A DNA stretch of 64,000 nt from Tenebrio molitor (GCF_963966145.1 NC_091054.1:11904001-11968000); one strand, 5' to 3'; shown: positions 9,565 to 21,454, counted from the stretch's first letter. Notes: generated from the sequence alone by a model not told the origin. Numbers and translations are program-made.

Positions 9565-11949
9565 ATAATTAATAATTATTATTAACTTTCTCTTGTGACT
9601 AAATTCTCATTATTTGTAATTTTTATTATTTATTCAATGCATTTTAGTACTTTTACTGACTACCCATTATACAAACGCCAAATAAAACAATCACTCAATA
9701 AAATTATTATATAAATAATTGTTTTTGCAAAAGTTGTAAAATGTATACACTTGTGAATGCTTTCCATTAACAACAGAGTGCAAAGGGAAGCTTTCAAATA
9801 CATTATTTAATAAAATTTAATTATCTGTTGTGTAAGTTCCTAAAGCAATAACTTGTATTTTATGGACCACTATTCCAGAGGTTTGAATTCTGTGCCATAT
9901 GTTTCTGTTGGTTTACAGATCCGCTGTGTTTACAAAAGTTCTTTAAACCCCATTCAAAAGAAGCTTAAAAATAACCATAAATACACATACGCCTCTCTCC
10001 AAATCTGAGCCAACCCTTGTTACCAATAATTTCACAATAGAAATTCATAAGATGATATTTCCTACAATTTTCTTTTAAATCTGTTTGGAGTACAGACACT
10101 CATAAATGAATATAAATGAAGACATGAAAGTACATGGTTGTTAAGATGTGTAAATTGAGCACTAAAATATGTGGGTACACCTGTGTTGATTCAGGCCTAA
10201 TCCTTTCTATAGAGACGTAAACCCTAAGATAGGTCATGGCTTATAAAGTTGAGTTTATCAATTTGCATACAAACAACTGTTTCCGATTATGTCAGTTCTT
10301 TAGCCCAATTCGCGTCGACGACGTAACAGAGATTGTTATTTGTAAAGATGGTGGATTTAGCGTTATTTCTCGCTTTGACAGTATATTGGAATTTTCCTGC
10401 TTTAAAAGCTCATTTAGTAGAATTTGTAGTCATGAGCTTTTTATTTTTATATGCTTTGTGTTTCGATAAAGAAGGTTGGAGAATAAGTCGCTTGACGAGA
10501 GACGATAAGGGAAAAATCAAATGACGTCAGTAAAAATTAAAAATAACAACTTTTGTCGTTATAGCTGATCAAATATTGTGACAATCAAACTAGATATTTT
10601 TTAACTGACAATATACATACAGCCTAACAGAATTTGTGTTTATTAATAATGAACTCTAATAGTCCCGCAACAGACAGAATAGAATTAAATCTTAGTAGGG
10701 TGCAAGAGGTCGTCAAGGATTTCCTGAAGAATTTTTTTCCATTATTTATTAAGGGCAATATCAAGTTCCCGGGGTGACCACAGTGGCACCTGTCGAGCTG
10801 CAATTCATTTCCCTAAAGCACTGTAGACGTAGATTGCAATCCGGCTACCATGCAGGCCAGCTCATTTGATCAATACTTTTTACGTAAAATCATTGATTCA
10901 GAGAAAATGAATTGTTGACACACCGTTGCTTCATATGGAACAACTATGCCCTGCACAATCATTGTGATACATTTGTTCCATCAAAAAATTATTACTATGC
11001 ATAAACTAAAAATCCATAAGACTACTCAGTTATTCCAGCCCAAACCATCAAATTGCCACCTCACATTGTGGATTATTTTTTGTTCCAGGTTCACGTTCTA
11101 TGGAATAAACCTATTTTCAGATCGTATGCTAAATCTGAACTCCTCACTAAAGAGTACTTGACCTAGTCCTTATGTGTCTAGTCACGATATTCTTAAACCC
11201 ACACTCTGTGACCTTATTTTAGACTTGAATGAAGGAACATACAAACCAATGGTTTTCACGAATAGAGACCTCTGTTCTGCAGACGTGAAATCATCTTGTC
11301 GTTTGCAGTAATACTAGCCTTACAGTGGTTGCGTAAATTTGTTTAGAAGCAAGGTTGCTCTAAGCAAACTGTTTATTCCCTTCAGTAGTGTCAAATATTA
11401 GTCATCCTTGGGTGTTGTTGTTGATGATGGACTTTGGCTTTGTCTAAACGAGTATATAGTTGACCAGCTTTTAATCTACGATGACTCTCCAAGCCATCGA
11501 TTAAAAAGATCGTGTTGCTCAGCCATTTTTGTTACTGATAACAATATTTTCTTCACTTTGTGTAAAATACTGAGCTGTAGCACTACTGGAGAGGTCTGGG
11601 ATTTTCTCGTGGGCTATGAGTCATATCTCCGCAAACGACGAATATCGGTCTCAAGTAGGCGCTACAAAACATCGTCATTGGTTACGTTAGTTTCGTCTCT
11701 CTCTCGTCAGTTTGTATGTTCATATTTGAATTTGAAATTAGTAGACGTTTTTATTTACAGACTGGTTTATCTCTCCACCTTTGCACAGATATTTCCAAGG
11801 TCACAGCCCATTAGAGAATCCAACACCTCCACTAACTTCTATTTTAAAAAAGCTATAAATCAAGTATCAATGGGTTAAAACGCATTTTTGTGCGTTGCTT
11901 TAAGAAGGGTTTGCTTTCGGTGACAGAAGTCAAATTTTAATCACAAGTG
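9565..11949. other. No gene recognised; one long unassigned frame
   Basis: Mostly featureless. The longest plus-strand frame in this part (11408-11878, 156 codons) has no domain I recognise, a composition rich in Ser, Leu and Val, and no supporting context. A TGACGTCA site is at 10523-10530. Confidence 0.35.
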
Positions 11950-12036
11950 AGATAAAGTACTCACTAGTGAGTAAATTTGACAGCCTCTGCCATTTAACTT
12001 GACATAAAGTACTCACAAGTGACTAAATTTGACAGC
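11950..12036 (+). repeat. Two-copy tandem repeat
   Basis: The unit ATAAAGTACTCAC(A/T)AGTGA(G/C)TAAATTTGACAGC occurs at about 11952 and again at about 12005, some 53 bp apart. The core CACTAGTGAG/ACTCACAAGTGA is itself near-palindromic. It lies about 200 bp upstream of the second YR element. Function unknown. Confidence 0.6.
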
Positions 12037-12241
12037 TGTCATTTTGCTTGAATGAAACTTCATTTCTTGGATTTTTTGCAATAGTTGCACCTGTAAGATA
12101 AAACGTCGTATATCACACATGATCGAAATGCCATTATGAAACTCGTAAGAAGTGTCCCACTCGTACGCAAGCGCACTCGTCGGTCAAAATTCTCACTCTT
12201 GTATAATGATGCATTTCTATCTCTTATAATATAATAAACTA

Positions 12242-12961
12242 TTATTTCATCCTGTGTCAAATTTCAGTACTTTACGTCATCAATTTGAATCCGGGAAAAC
12301 GCTATTGTGTTGTGTTGCTATTGGAAACACAAAAGTAACAATCGCAATAACAATTATTCAGGTTTAAGAAATGTTTTATTCAACACTACATCTAAATACA
12401 AATTAACAATTTAACTATTTCGGCCACAAAGAAGATGCACTTACTTTCTCAGACTAAAAACGTTAGTTCACAAATAAAATAATACAACCATTTAAACCAA
12501 ATCTAAAAAATAGGCCAGCCAGCATAACCTCTTCCGTAATTTTCTTCACATTATTTTCTGATTTCCATTTACAAAAATGGCTGAATTGTTTTTGATACCT
12601 TTCACCAGATTTGCTAGGTATTAATTCAGCACAGGCTTCTGCAGATTTTCTTACAATTTCTGGAAGATTTGCTTTAGTCATTTTGACGCAACAAATTATT
12701 TCAACAAAATAAACAATTGCCTAACAGCCGTTGCTAATCATGTTCCAAAAATGTGACTAGATGGGGATCATTTGTTGAATTATTTTGAAATTAATTTAAA
12801 TGTTTCTTTCAAACGAAATTTGAGGCAGGATGAAATAAAATACATAACGACATTTGTCCGTGAACTCTTTCTACAGTACTCGTTTCGAGTTTCAAGACTC
12901 GGCTCCGTCGTCGCATCGTCCTTAAATGAGTTCCCGGACTTATAACGTTAATTACTATAAA
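12242..12961 (-). mobile_element. Crypton-like YR element, copy 2 (internally deleted)
   Basis: Shares both ends with the element at 2272-3957: the left repeat at 12242, the polyadenylation region, the right repeat at 12815-12839 and about 120 bp beyond it to TTAATTACTATAA. Sequence equivalent to roughly 2463-3365 (exon 3 and most of exon 2) is missing, with the junction near 12412. About 24 bp near 12927 are also absent relative to copy 1. The pentamer ACTAT occurs at the left flank and inside the right end; it may mark the recombination site. Confidence 0.8.
12502..12681 (-). pseudogene. Crypton-like recombinase, exon 1 remnant
   Basis: Starts MTKANLPEIVRKSAEACAEL and matches copy 1 exon 1 closely. 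Near its end a 4 bp duplication (GGCC beside GGCT) shifts the frame just before AYFLDL, and the GTAAG splice donor is lost (GGTTTAAAT). Downstream, only the first ~16 codons of exon 2 remain (to about 12412), opening with an in-frame TGA, before the large deletion. It cannot encode a recombinase. Confidence 0.85.
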
Positions 12962-14310
12962 TTTGATCAATAAACTATTTGAAAAGTTGTCTTTTATTAC
13001 ATCACATAAGACCACAATTCTAGGAGCATTTTACTTTCAGCTTTAATTAATTACTCTGGATCATTTCGAAAAGAAGAACACAGGATTGGAAATAACTTCA
13101 CAACTTTCAGAAACATGTAAGGATAAAAGAAACAAGAAAACTATTTCAGTTGATACTTAAGAAGACGTCTTTGCCATAAAATCAGAATGTCAGTAACTCA
13201 TATGGAAGCTAAAATGAAAACGAACGAATTCCGTTTTCATTATTTACTTTGAGATCTGATAACCGACTGGAGTGATCAATTTTACTTGAATTCTAAGAAG
13301 TGGAGTTATGTCGCAGCTGATGACATTACTTTTTCTTCTTCGCTGCAGTTGTTTCGCCGTATCTGTACAAGTTTGTATTTGATCTCGAATTTTTTTAGAT
13401 GTACGTATTATAGGAATTGGTATTAATTGTGGAAGGATTTATTTCTCGTTAGAACACGAACACCTTCGCAACAAATACTAAATCCTCCCAAAGAACTCAA
13501 CTTTCATCCTGGAAGTGTTAGTTCAGAACAGATTCATTTTCTGTAATAAACTAGATGAACAAGCACTCGAATACCTCAATAGTTTTCCGACGGGTATTAT
13601 TATTTTATGAGTAGAGAACCGCCCTCTTCAGTATTCCGTGCATCTCCAGGTATCCTTCACCACGTTAATTGACTCCTTCACTGCCGTTTCCAAACTCTAA
13701 TGACCTACGAACCTCTCTGAAAGCTTACGCCAAGAAAATTGCCGGAACGCTAACAGGAAAATTTCATTTAGAAGCATCTCATTAGAAAGTATTCCGACAA
13801 AATTCAAATATCGGTGTATTGTTTGATGTTACTGTTTACATTATTCCATAATAAATCAGGAGCAGCGCAAACGGGTGTTCATTTTAATTTTTTCCTCCTC
13901 ACATTTCTCCCTCTTGTTTTCTGCATTTTAGAGAATTTTATGGTGTTTTAGATCCAATTGTGCCAGTGACGTAACCCTGCATATTCATTTAACGAACACA
14001 CATTTAAAATAAAAACGCTGATAAGCCAGATGTGCTTTTCCATCTGTAAAACCGGAATCAGAACTCACAATGAGTCCCGGCGAGCGTACAATTTGAACAA
14101 CATTATTTTTGCTATTTTTAATAATGACAGCTTTTTTCTGAATATTCATATCAACCATCAGGGTTTATCCGCTTCAATTTTTCATTTATTCGTTCGGGAT
14201 TATTTTAATGTAATTACACTTGCCATTTTTCATTTTCACGATACGGTATTAATCTTCTCACATATTGTACCGAAACGAATACTAAATGCGCTCATCAATA
14301 CAAATATACG
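12962..14310. other. No gene recognised
   Basis: 1.3 kb without matching repeats. A 104-codon plus-strand frame at 14030-14344 runs into the family B end and has no recognisable domain. Confidence 0.4.
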
Positions 14311-14817
14311 TATCGGTGGTCGTTTAAATTTATCGTCAAAGTAGGCGTTGAAGAGTCGATTGTGAACGCGCCACGGGTTATATCGCGCGTTCAAATGAAA
14401 TCCTGGGCTGGGAAGGCGTTGGAAACCGTCAATTGTTGTGCTTTTTTAAAGCGTAGATTAATTGGAGCGTGTTGACCTAAAATTTAGAGCCAAAAAATCT
14501 TTCTTTTTTTTTCTTTGCAATATTATATCTAAGGGCAACCTTTGCTGAAAACGAACACGTTCAATTATGTCCCGATTAAACATAAATAAATGTCATTCGT
14601 GTCAAACCGCGGGAAATTCAAACTTTACACTGTTCTAAACGGTTTAATTTTTCCAACACCTACTCAGCCCAGGATTTAATTTGAACGGGCGATAGATCAC
14701 GGATCAGATGTTTACATCTAACCTCACTTTTTGCGTTGTTTGTGTTTTTACTCTGCAAATTGACGAGTGGTGCGTTCACAATCGACTCTTCAACTTCAAC
14801 TAAATGAACACCCGATA
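14311..14817. repeat. Family B element, copy 2, split by a family A insertion
   Basis: Left end TATCGGTGGTCGTTTAAATT and right end AAATGAACACCCGATA are the family B inverted repeats, with GAAGAGTCGATTGTGAACG and its inverse further in. The centre is broken at 14381-14694 by a complete family A element. Removing that insert gives a join close to GGTTA followed by the GATCACGGATCAG centre, as in the copy at 59.9 kb. Confidence 0.8.
14381..14694. mobile_element. Family A inverted-repeat element, copy 2, nested in B
   Basis: 314 bp from TATCGCGCGTTCAAATGAAA to GAACGGGCGATA, in opposite orientation to the copies at 23.1, 27.4 and 43.0 kb. The inverted repeats run about 40 bp (ATCCTGGGCTG then AGTAGGCGTTGGAAA). 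No coding capacity. Because family B is interrupted, A moved after B here. Confidence 0.85.
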
Positions 14818-17036
14818 TAAATGAAATTGAAGGGTCTGCATATTTAACAAATTTTCGAAAATTTTGCTTACTTGATATTGTCACATTCCTTAAAATACGC
14901 GAGCCATGCCGGATCATCGCATGTTTCAAAATGGCCATTAATTTCATGTTTCCAGTTTTCACTTAAAAAAATTATAATAGAATATTTTCGTGAGTAAACT
15001 TCGGTATGTATGAAAAGTGAACAATTTGACCCAACATGTCAACTTGTACTCTATCAACCCTTCATCTGAAAAGTTTGTCCAGATCTGTCCTAGATCGTTA
15101 GAGCAAATTCATGCCATCACTCCAGAGAAGTGATTCAGAACTCCGTTAACTACCCTAGTTTGAAGAGAACTGTCTCTGTAAATTTATGAATTGGCCAAAA
15201 TCGTTCCCAAGAACTATATGTATTCACAACTACCGTAAAACACCCAACTTCCCATCGATTAAAAGATTTATTCAAAAATAATTACCTTCGCAGCATCAAC
15301 CGCCGTTTCTGATTAGATAAATATTTATCCAGTCTTGTCACATAATGCCTCCGCGATAACATGCCAGACACGTTCTTGGACGCCGTTTCATAATTGGACC
15401 TATAAATGATGACGTCATAAAATCCTCGGAAATACGAAATTTATGCAGCCGATAGCAACTAACTGATCGTTCAAGTGGATCATTCTAGGGAGTGAGACTC
15501 TCTTAATATTTTTTTTATTGCGTGGCGCTCCCATCGACAGTAGTATCCTTAATTGAATTTATTAATTAAAGAGACGAGCAGCCATTATTACAAAGGTGTA
15601 GGAAAAAAAGATGAAAAACGTAGTTAATTATTGTTAGAATTGTCCGTCGTAGATAATGAGGGTTGTAATTAGAAACAGCACTTAAACGGAGATTAACTCA
15701 AGGGATTTAATAATTCATATCAGGAACAATGAAGAAGTAGGAGTTCCCCTACAATACTCGGCAAACTTCAAATATTTGACCAAGTTATTTCAACTTTTCA
15801 TATATTTTATTTGAAGCGCCGTTAATCTTCGAAAAATCGTTAAGGAAAAGAAGTAATTAACGTTCGTTCGTTGGACTTTTTTGGCAGGCTTGTACTGCTC
15901 CTCTTCTGATAAATATTTAACCTTGCCTGACGTAACAAAACGAATTATCCTCTTGTTCTCGGTTTCGTGGCTCGTAAACGCAACATTCGATAGCAATAAA
16001 AGAGATCATCGTGACAAGGGGTCAAAATTGCTGGGGCGACGCCGAACGCCCATAGATTCGGTTTTAATTTGTAGTAGCGAATCTAATAATGCGGTTAATA
16101 ACGTTCCTTGAATTGCTCTTTTATGTCCTCGGGGCTGCTGATTTATTAGGCCAAAATGGAGGCAAATAGCCGACTAAAGCTGGAACCACAGCGGTTGTTT
16201 TTATATAGCGACAAATATCTTGCACTGTGACCGCCAGTTTTGTCACACCTAACGGTCTGCATGCAAATTGAGTGAAGATAAGCTCTATTTATAAAACGGT
16301 CTGATATAAAACGACATGATGTTGCACGCCCGACAATGCCAATAATTTACCGTTATTACGCGTTTGTGTTGCGGTAGCACTGCGTTTCGACATTCACTTG
16401 TATATCTTTATAAATTTTACTGGCAAATGCGAATTCTTCGCCAAAGCGATATTTTCGTGCTATAAATAAGAGGTATTAGAATTGTGGCTGGCATAAAATA
16501 TTGTGTTGAAGATTAAGCTTGCATTTTAAACTGGTTGCACGTAAAGATACAAATTATACCCTAAGAAACTCTACCGGATTTCATTGTTTGGAAGCAGAAA
16601 TGCTGCATTACATTTAAATAAAAGGGTTGGAGAAAGCACAATAAAAATGCCTGGCACAACCTTAGATTTTGTAATTTCCACTCAAGAAAATGGGTGGATG
16701 TTCATTTAAATGGAAGCAACTATACAGGTATGTAATTGCAATTTTAGACAAACAACATTGACTATGATATCTGTAAAGTTATTCCCATTTAACATGGTTT
16801 ATGCAGATTTAACAAGCAGAAAAAGTTAAATGCTGGAGAGAATGCAAGTTATTATTTATATAACATAATGCGTCAGATTTATAGAAATTTGAAGTTGAAA
16901 CTTAAACTAATTGCAATCAATAAATGCTGTACGATTACACAAGATTTATACAAAGTGTCCATAAAAGAACGTAGGTATATCAATAGTTCTGTGAATTAAG
17001 TTCTTATATACCTTTAATTCAGCAGCGTACTGACAA
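14818..17036. other. No gene recognised
   Basis: 2.2 kb without repeat matches inside the window. Part of it (about 15.85-16.4 kb) is less AT-rich and could be conserved noncoding DNA. A TGACGTCA site is at 15410-15417. Confidence 0.4.
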
Positions 17037-17178
17037 TCTGTATATATAAAGCTGAATGTCTGTTTGTTTGTATATTTTGTATGCAAATCTACAGTTTTAC
17101 TCCGATCTTGATGAAATTTTGTACACTTGATCTTCAAAACAAGAAGAAAATTACTGTCTACTTTAATTTTACAAAAAC

Positions 17179-17380
17179 CAACCCCTACTACCATTTTCAA
17201 CCCTGTTAAGAAAAAAAGACAGTTTTTTCGAGTTGGAAATACCCTCACCTTCGCCGCTTCACCCCTATTTCATCCTCTGAGTATATCGTCACCTTCGCCG
17301 CTTGACACCCACAAAAAGCAACCCCTATTATCATTTTTAAGCCTGTTAAGCACAAAAAAAGTTTTTTCGAGTTGGAAATC
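17179..17380 (+). repeat. Internal duplicated block of the Helitron
   Basis: About 60 bp at 17179-17240 recurs at 17320-17380 (CAACCCCTA, CCTGTTAAG and TTTTTTCGAGTTGGAAAT shared), separated by a second shared motif (CACCTTCGCCGCTT, twice). The duplication lies just upstream of the captured exon. Confidence 0.75.
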
Positions 17381-17448
17381 GCGTTTGCATGATATGTTCA
17401 GGTGTCATAGTTACATTTGGTTGTTTATAAAAGTAGCAATTTCGCAAA

Positions 17449-17637
17449 ATGTGTTTGAATGATTGTGTTTTGCCGGAAGATGTCTTAAATGAAGCAGAAC
17501 AAGCTTCAAATAGCTTAATACCGGAAAAATCAAAAGGCAGGTATCTGAAATCAAACGAGAGAATCAAACAAGAGGAGGATCTAAATAAGGTTATAACTGA
17601 AAATAAAAGTGTTATGTTGGCGTATTTTCATGAATTG
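17449..17637 (+). pseudogene. Captured first exon of a diverged Crypton-like recombinase
   Basis: 63 open codons from ATG to a GTAAGT donor in phase 0, the same exon length class and splice phase as exon 1 of the intact gene at 3646-3464. Shared positions include SLIPEKSKGRY (vs RLIPSKSGERY) and SVMLAYFHEL (vs EVMLAYFLDL). The middle is diverged and lacks the FSHFCEW segment. No exon 2 or catalytic domain follows before the Helitron end. Gene-fragment capture by the Helitron is the natural reading; transcription into neighbouring exons is possible but not shown. Confidence 0.75.
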
Positions 17638-17977
17638 GTAAGTGATCATAGTGTTAGTTTCTTATCGTATTGATCTTTTTGTTTATATAGTTGAAGAAAA
17701 AAGTAGTCTACAGTAAAGTTTTAATTATTCTTCGTAAAAGGACAAGACAAACCCCTCTTTATACTGCCTGCACATTATTCAATAGCAACTGTAGTGAGTG
17801 CGATATTTTTGTGATTAGTCTTGGACAATTTAAGAGATTGATTACCTGCATTTCAGAGGTTTAATTGAGCGTTTCCCGTAACGGGTACACAGTCGCTTTT
17901 TGAGCTGTTGCATTGTATAACAACGCTGTTTACTGTTGGTTTTTGTTTGGGTGTACAACCTGTTAACCAACATACCA

Positions 17978-18003
17978 AATAATAATAATAATAATAATAA
18001 TAA
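17978..18003 (+). repeat. (AAT)n microsatellite
   Basis: About eight AAT units inside the Helitron. Confidence 0.9.
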
Positions 18004-18249
18004 CTTCATATTGAAATTACTGCGTTTATAGCAATACATGAAAGTAGAAACATAATTTTAAAACATTCTAAAATTTGCGGGCAAAGCCGCGGGTAAAAGC
18101 TAGTTATAACTAAGATTTAATTTATTTTTATCTCGAAAACGAAAAGACTTTTATTAGATCCTGTTTTTGGATATGAGTTCTACTCATCCTCACCTATTAC
18201 CAGTCTTTTTTTGTACTAGCATTTAAAAAACACTGTATAACGCATACAT

Positions 18250-18733
18250 ACAGGGTGATTCTGAAATAAACTTGAAAAAAACCTGGTAATTGGTTATGAT
18301 GAGAAGAAATCATAGACAAAAAATGTTTCTTATAAAAGTTTTTTCGTTTTCGAGATACAAATGATTGAAAATTTGGCCAAAATTGCTAGTACGCTGCTGA
18401 GTTAAAGGTGATTACCTGATTATTTTGGTAGTTTAGCAACAATAATAATCAAAGGTGCCCGTCAGTCACAAACGTAACCTTGCTCCTCTCGATCATTTCC
18501 ATAGAAACATTTACAAAGCAGTGTGCTGTGCTTGCACCTACGACTTTATTGTAGAGTTGATGTAACAATGGTTGGTAATGAAGTGAACAAATTCGGACAA
18601 ATTTTCCCTATTCATAGGCGTTGAAAATACAAGGATATAGGATTAATAACCCTCCTTTTGATTTCACCTCTAAAAGTCATTTATGCAGAATTATTTTGTG
18701 TCAAAGATACTCCACATTTCAGAATCACCCTGT
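18250..18733. mobile_element. Family F MITE
   Basis: 484 bp with an 18 bp terminal inverted repeat ACAGGGTGATTCTGAAAT, flanked by TA. Single copy in the window. No coding capacity. Confidence 0.8.
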
Positions 18734-19512
18734 ATAATACAACGACTCAATGTTTAGGAACAAATTTATCAGAAAGCAGCATTTGGATAAAGCTCAATAG
18801 AAATCCGATATTTTCCTGTCTGGTTAAAATATACTTGTATTCCCTCGATATCAAAATATTGGCTGCAATAAATCGTTTGGTATCAAATTGTCAGAAATCG
18901 AAAATTAGATATGTATGTACGAGTATGTACATTTAAATTGTACGTTCGAGACATCACATGCTCTGAAACCAAAATATCCGTCTCATTTGATTTACACAAC
19001 TTTCAAACTTGTTTCGTGGCTTTTAGACAAAATCTATTTCAAAATTTAGCCAATTCAAATCTACCAAATTGATAACGACTGAATGTTTTAACTGTAAATT
19101 TCTTAGGTGCAAATGTATCTAATGGAAAATCGATAACTCTGCGAGTAATGAATAGCTTTCGAGGGAAATTGATACATTTTTATGCTTCCTTCTAATGTTA
19201 GCAATAGTTGGGTAATTATGCGCTAGGGGAGGTAAATGTAATTTTTTATCATCAGCAGGCTAGGTTAACAAAAACCATTGATTTAAAAATATATATCCCG
19301 CGGTGCATACCGGGTGTCTCAACGATCTACTCTAGAAATTATAAAGTTCATTGTTTACTCTGAGATTTGCTAAGATCCTCCTGAAATGTGAAACGTTCCA
19401 GTGTTTTCTCAAATCTTTCCCCAAAAGTAAAAAAGATAACAGGAATATTTGTTACAAAGACTAAATGATAATAATGTAACATTTTATTTGATTTTTTTTT
19501 TAATTGTATTTA
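18734..19512. other. No gene recognised
   Basis: AT-rich spacer between two elements; nothing identified. Confidence 0.4.
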
Positions 19513-20720
19513 CAGTGCATTTTTTTTAACTGTTGCCATAGGGAATTGCATGGTAAAACTTATACCCCCTGTTAACTTTTGTTCTGATGAAAATATTCAA
19601 ACCACTTTTGGAACAAGGTTTGAAGATTTTTTAAACTATCGGACAGAATACAATTCAATATCCTAAACTGTCGAAAAAGTTGTGAAAAAATTATTTTCTA
19701 GCGCGCCGGAATAATGGTACGTCGAGCGGCCGCCAGAATAGCGTCCCTGTCGGCTCAACCAGCCAGCACCTGACCATCTCTACTTTTGACTTTTGTCACT
19801 TTCATTTAAAAAATAAATAGTGTGATCTCCTCGAGGCTATGATTAAAATAAATAACAAAATAAAATATAAAATCTAATTTTTGTTCCCATACCGTCTACT
19901 ACGTTTTTGTCAAATTATTTACGTTCATTAATTTCAATTTTGAAGAGTAAAATTAGTAAAATAAAACTGCTTGTCGTTGTTCAAACAATATGCATTACGT
20001 AGTCTTATTAATGATCTATTACAAAAATAAAAATTAACACCAAACCTGCAGTGGATCATAAGTTAACAGAGGGCATTATTTTTACCATGCAATTATGTAA
20101 TTCCCTATGGCAACAGTAAAAAAACGCATAAGAGATCAACCAGAAACTGTGGAGAAATTAAGGGCAAGAATAACTGAAGCTTGTAATTCCATTACAGTGC
20201 GACATTTGCAAAACACGCGAAGAAATTTTCAAGATCGCTTGGGACATTGTCCAGCAGTCGAAGGAAAACACTTTGAACAATTCCTTTGACAATTTCTGTT
20301 AATTTCTTGAGTTACTTGTGCGTTAACGTTTTTACATTTTGTTTTTTTTTTTTAACAAATAAATGTTTAGATGTTCTGCCATCCAAAAGCTAATTTAATC
20401 ATAGCCTCGAGGAGATCTCGCTATTTTTTAAATGAAAGTGACAAAAGTCAAAAGTGGAGATGGTCAGGTACTGGTTGAGCCGACAGGGATGCTATTCTGG
20501 CGACCGCTCGACGTACTATCATTCCGGCGCGCTAGAAAATATTTTTTTCACAACTTTTTCGACAGTTTAGGATATTGAATTGTTATCTGTCCGATAGTTT
20601 AAAAAATCTTCAAACTTTGTTCCAAAAATGGTTTGAATATTTTCATCAGAACAAAAGTTAACAGGGGGTATAAGTTTTACCATGCAATTCCCTATGGCAA
20701 CAGTTAAAAAAAATGGACTG
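19513..20720. mobile_element. Fold-back element with ~330 bp arms
   Basis: TA-flanked element starting CAGTGCATTTTTTTTAACTG. The left arm (to about 19847) and right arm (from about 20394) are inverted copies over more than 300 bp, including a GC-rich patch (AGCGCGCCGG, CTCGAGGAGAT). The ~550 bp centre holds a transposase C-terminal fragment and a third, shorter copy of the terminal segment (about 20062-20119) in the right-arm orientation. Ends and TA target suggest the Tc1/mariner (IS630) superfamily. Confidence 0.88.
20107..20289 (+). pseudogene. IS630/Tc1-mariner-like transposase, C-terminal remnant
   Basis: 60 codons to a stop. ...ETVEKLRARITEACNSIT, then NTRRNFQDRLGHCPAVEG and KHFEQFL resemble the C-terminal end of transposases of the DUF4817-associated IS630 group, which typically close with a Cys-containing helix and GxHFE(Q/H). 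The nominal ATG comes from the repeated terminal segment (ATGGCAACAGT), so the true frame probably came from further upstream. The catalytic domain is missing. Confidence 0.6.
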
Positions 20721-20754
20721 TACAGCGGAATTTTAGGAAAACCGTAACAAACAT

Positions 20755-21100
20755 ATCTAGTGTTACCACCGGTTCTCTGGAGCGGTCGAATTGTCGACCG
20801 ATGTCTCTTCCACGCTGGTGTGACTCTGGAAAGAGGCGGGACCCAACCGGGTTCTTCCAGATGCAGGTCGTCTCGAAGAAGAGCATCGTCTTTTTGTCCA
20901 GCTCGCTTTAACGGAGTCGCAGTGTTTTTTGTAGAGGGAAAGGAAAAGAGTGAACGAAACGAACACATTTAGAGCATGAACGAAAGTCCGCGAATTTCGG
21001 CGGGCGTTGGGAGGGGACCAAACGTAGCACGAACCGAGCCCGCACATTGCCCGACCAATGAACGGACAGAGTAGCCCAAACAAAATCAAGACACAACGAT
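20755..21100. repeat. Family P GC-rich dispersed repeat, copy 1
   Basis: Shares long stretches with 54210-54475: AAGAAGAGCATCGTCT, TTTTTTGTAGAGG, GAGTGAACGAAACGAACAC, GCGTGAACGAAAGT/GCATGAACGAAAGT and a GACCAAACG segment. It is richer in GC than its surroundings. Overlapping open frames on both strands reflect this composition. No LTR-type TG...CA ends or primer site could be fixed, so the class is unknown. Confidence 0.65.
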
Positions 21101-21454
21101 CCCCGGTATCACTAGTAAAGTTCATATCATTGGAAAGGTTATGCCTATTCTCCAAGGCAATTAGATACAGTTGTGTTGTTTGAAAAAAACTGAGAAATAA
21201 CTTTATGCATTAAAGGCTCACTGGGTATGATTAAAGGTTTTTGACAGCTTTGGCAGATCCCTCATATTTTCATTCTGCACGGGCAGATCGCCAATCGGAT
21301 GCGTTTGTAAACAATAAGTCGTGCGTCGCGTAGCAACCGCTAAACGAGGCACAATTTGAATTGTTAGATATTAAAAAATTAAATTAAATTCAATTTTCAG
21401 AGATTGTTTTTTCTTGGTATGGTCATGTAGAAATTATAGTCTTCTACTCGCGTG

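Larger units (their letters stand above)
17037..18103 (+). mobile_element. Non-autonomous Helitron carrying a recombinase exon
   Basis: It begins TCTGTATATATAAAGCTGAA immediately after an A and ends CTAG immediately before a T, matching the Helitron rule (5' TC, 3' CTRR, insertion between A and T). A short GCGG-loop-CCGC hairpin sits about 10 nt upstream of the CTAG end. There are no terminal inverted repeats and no target duplication. Length is 1067 bp, with no Rep/helicase gene. It contains an internal duplicated block, a captured YR exon and an (AAT)n tract. Confidence 0.85.

Noticed and set aside
17037..18103. Alternative reading of this block as a second Crypton copy
   Set aside because: It lacks the YR element ends and exons 2-3, while Helitron termini fit exactly at both sides.
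18490..18512. X-box-like TTTCCATAGAAAC
   Set aside because: Degenerate match inside a MITE; expected by chance.
20567..21155. Minus-strand frames of 130-133 codons
   Set aside because: They run across the fold-back arm and the GC-rich family P repeat, have no domain and are explained by composition.
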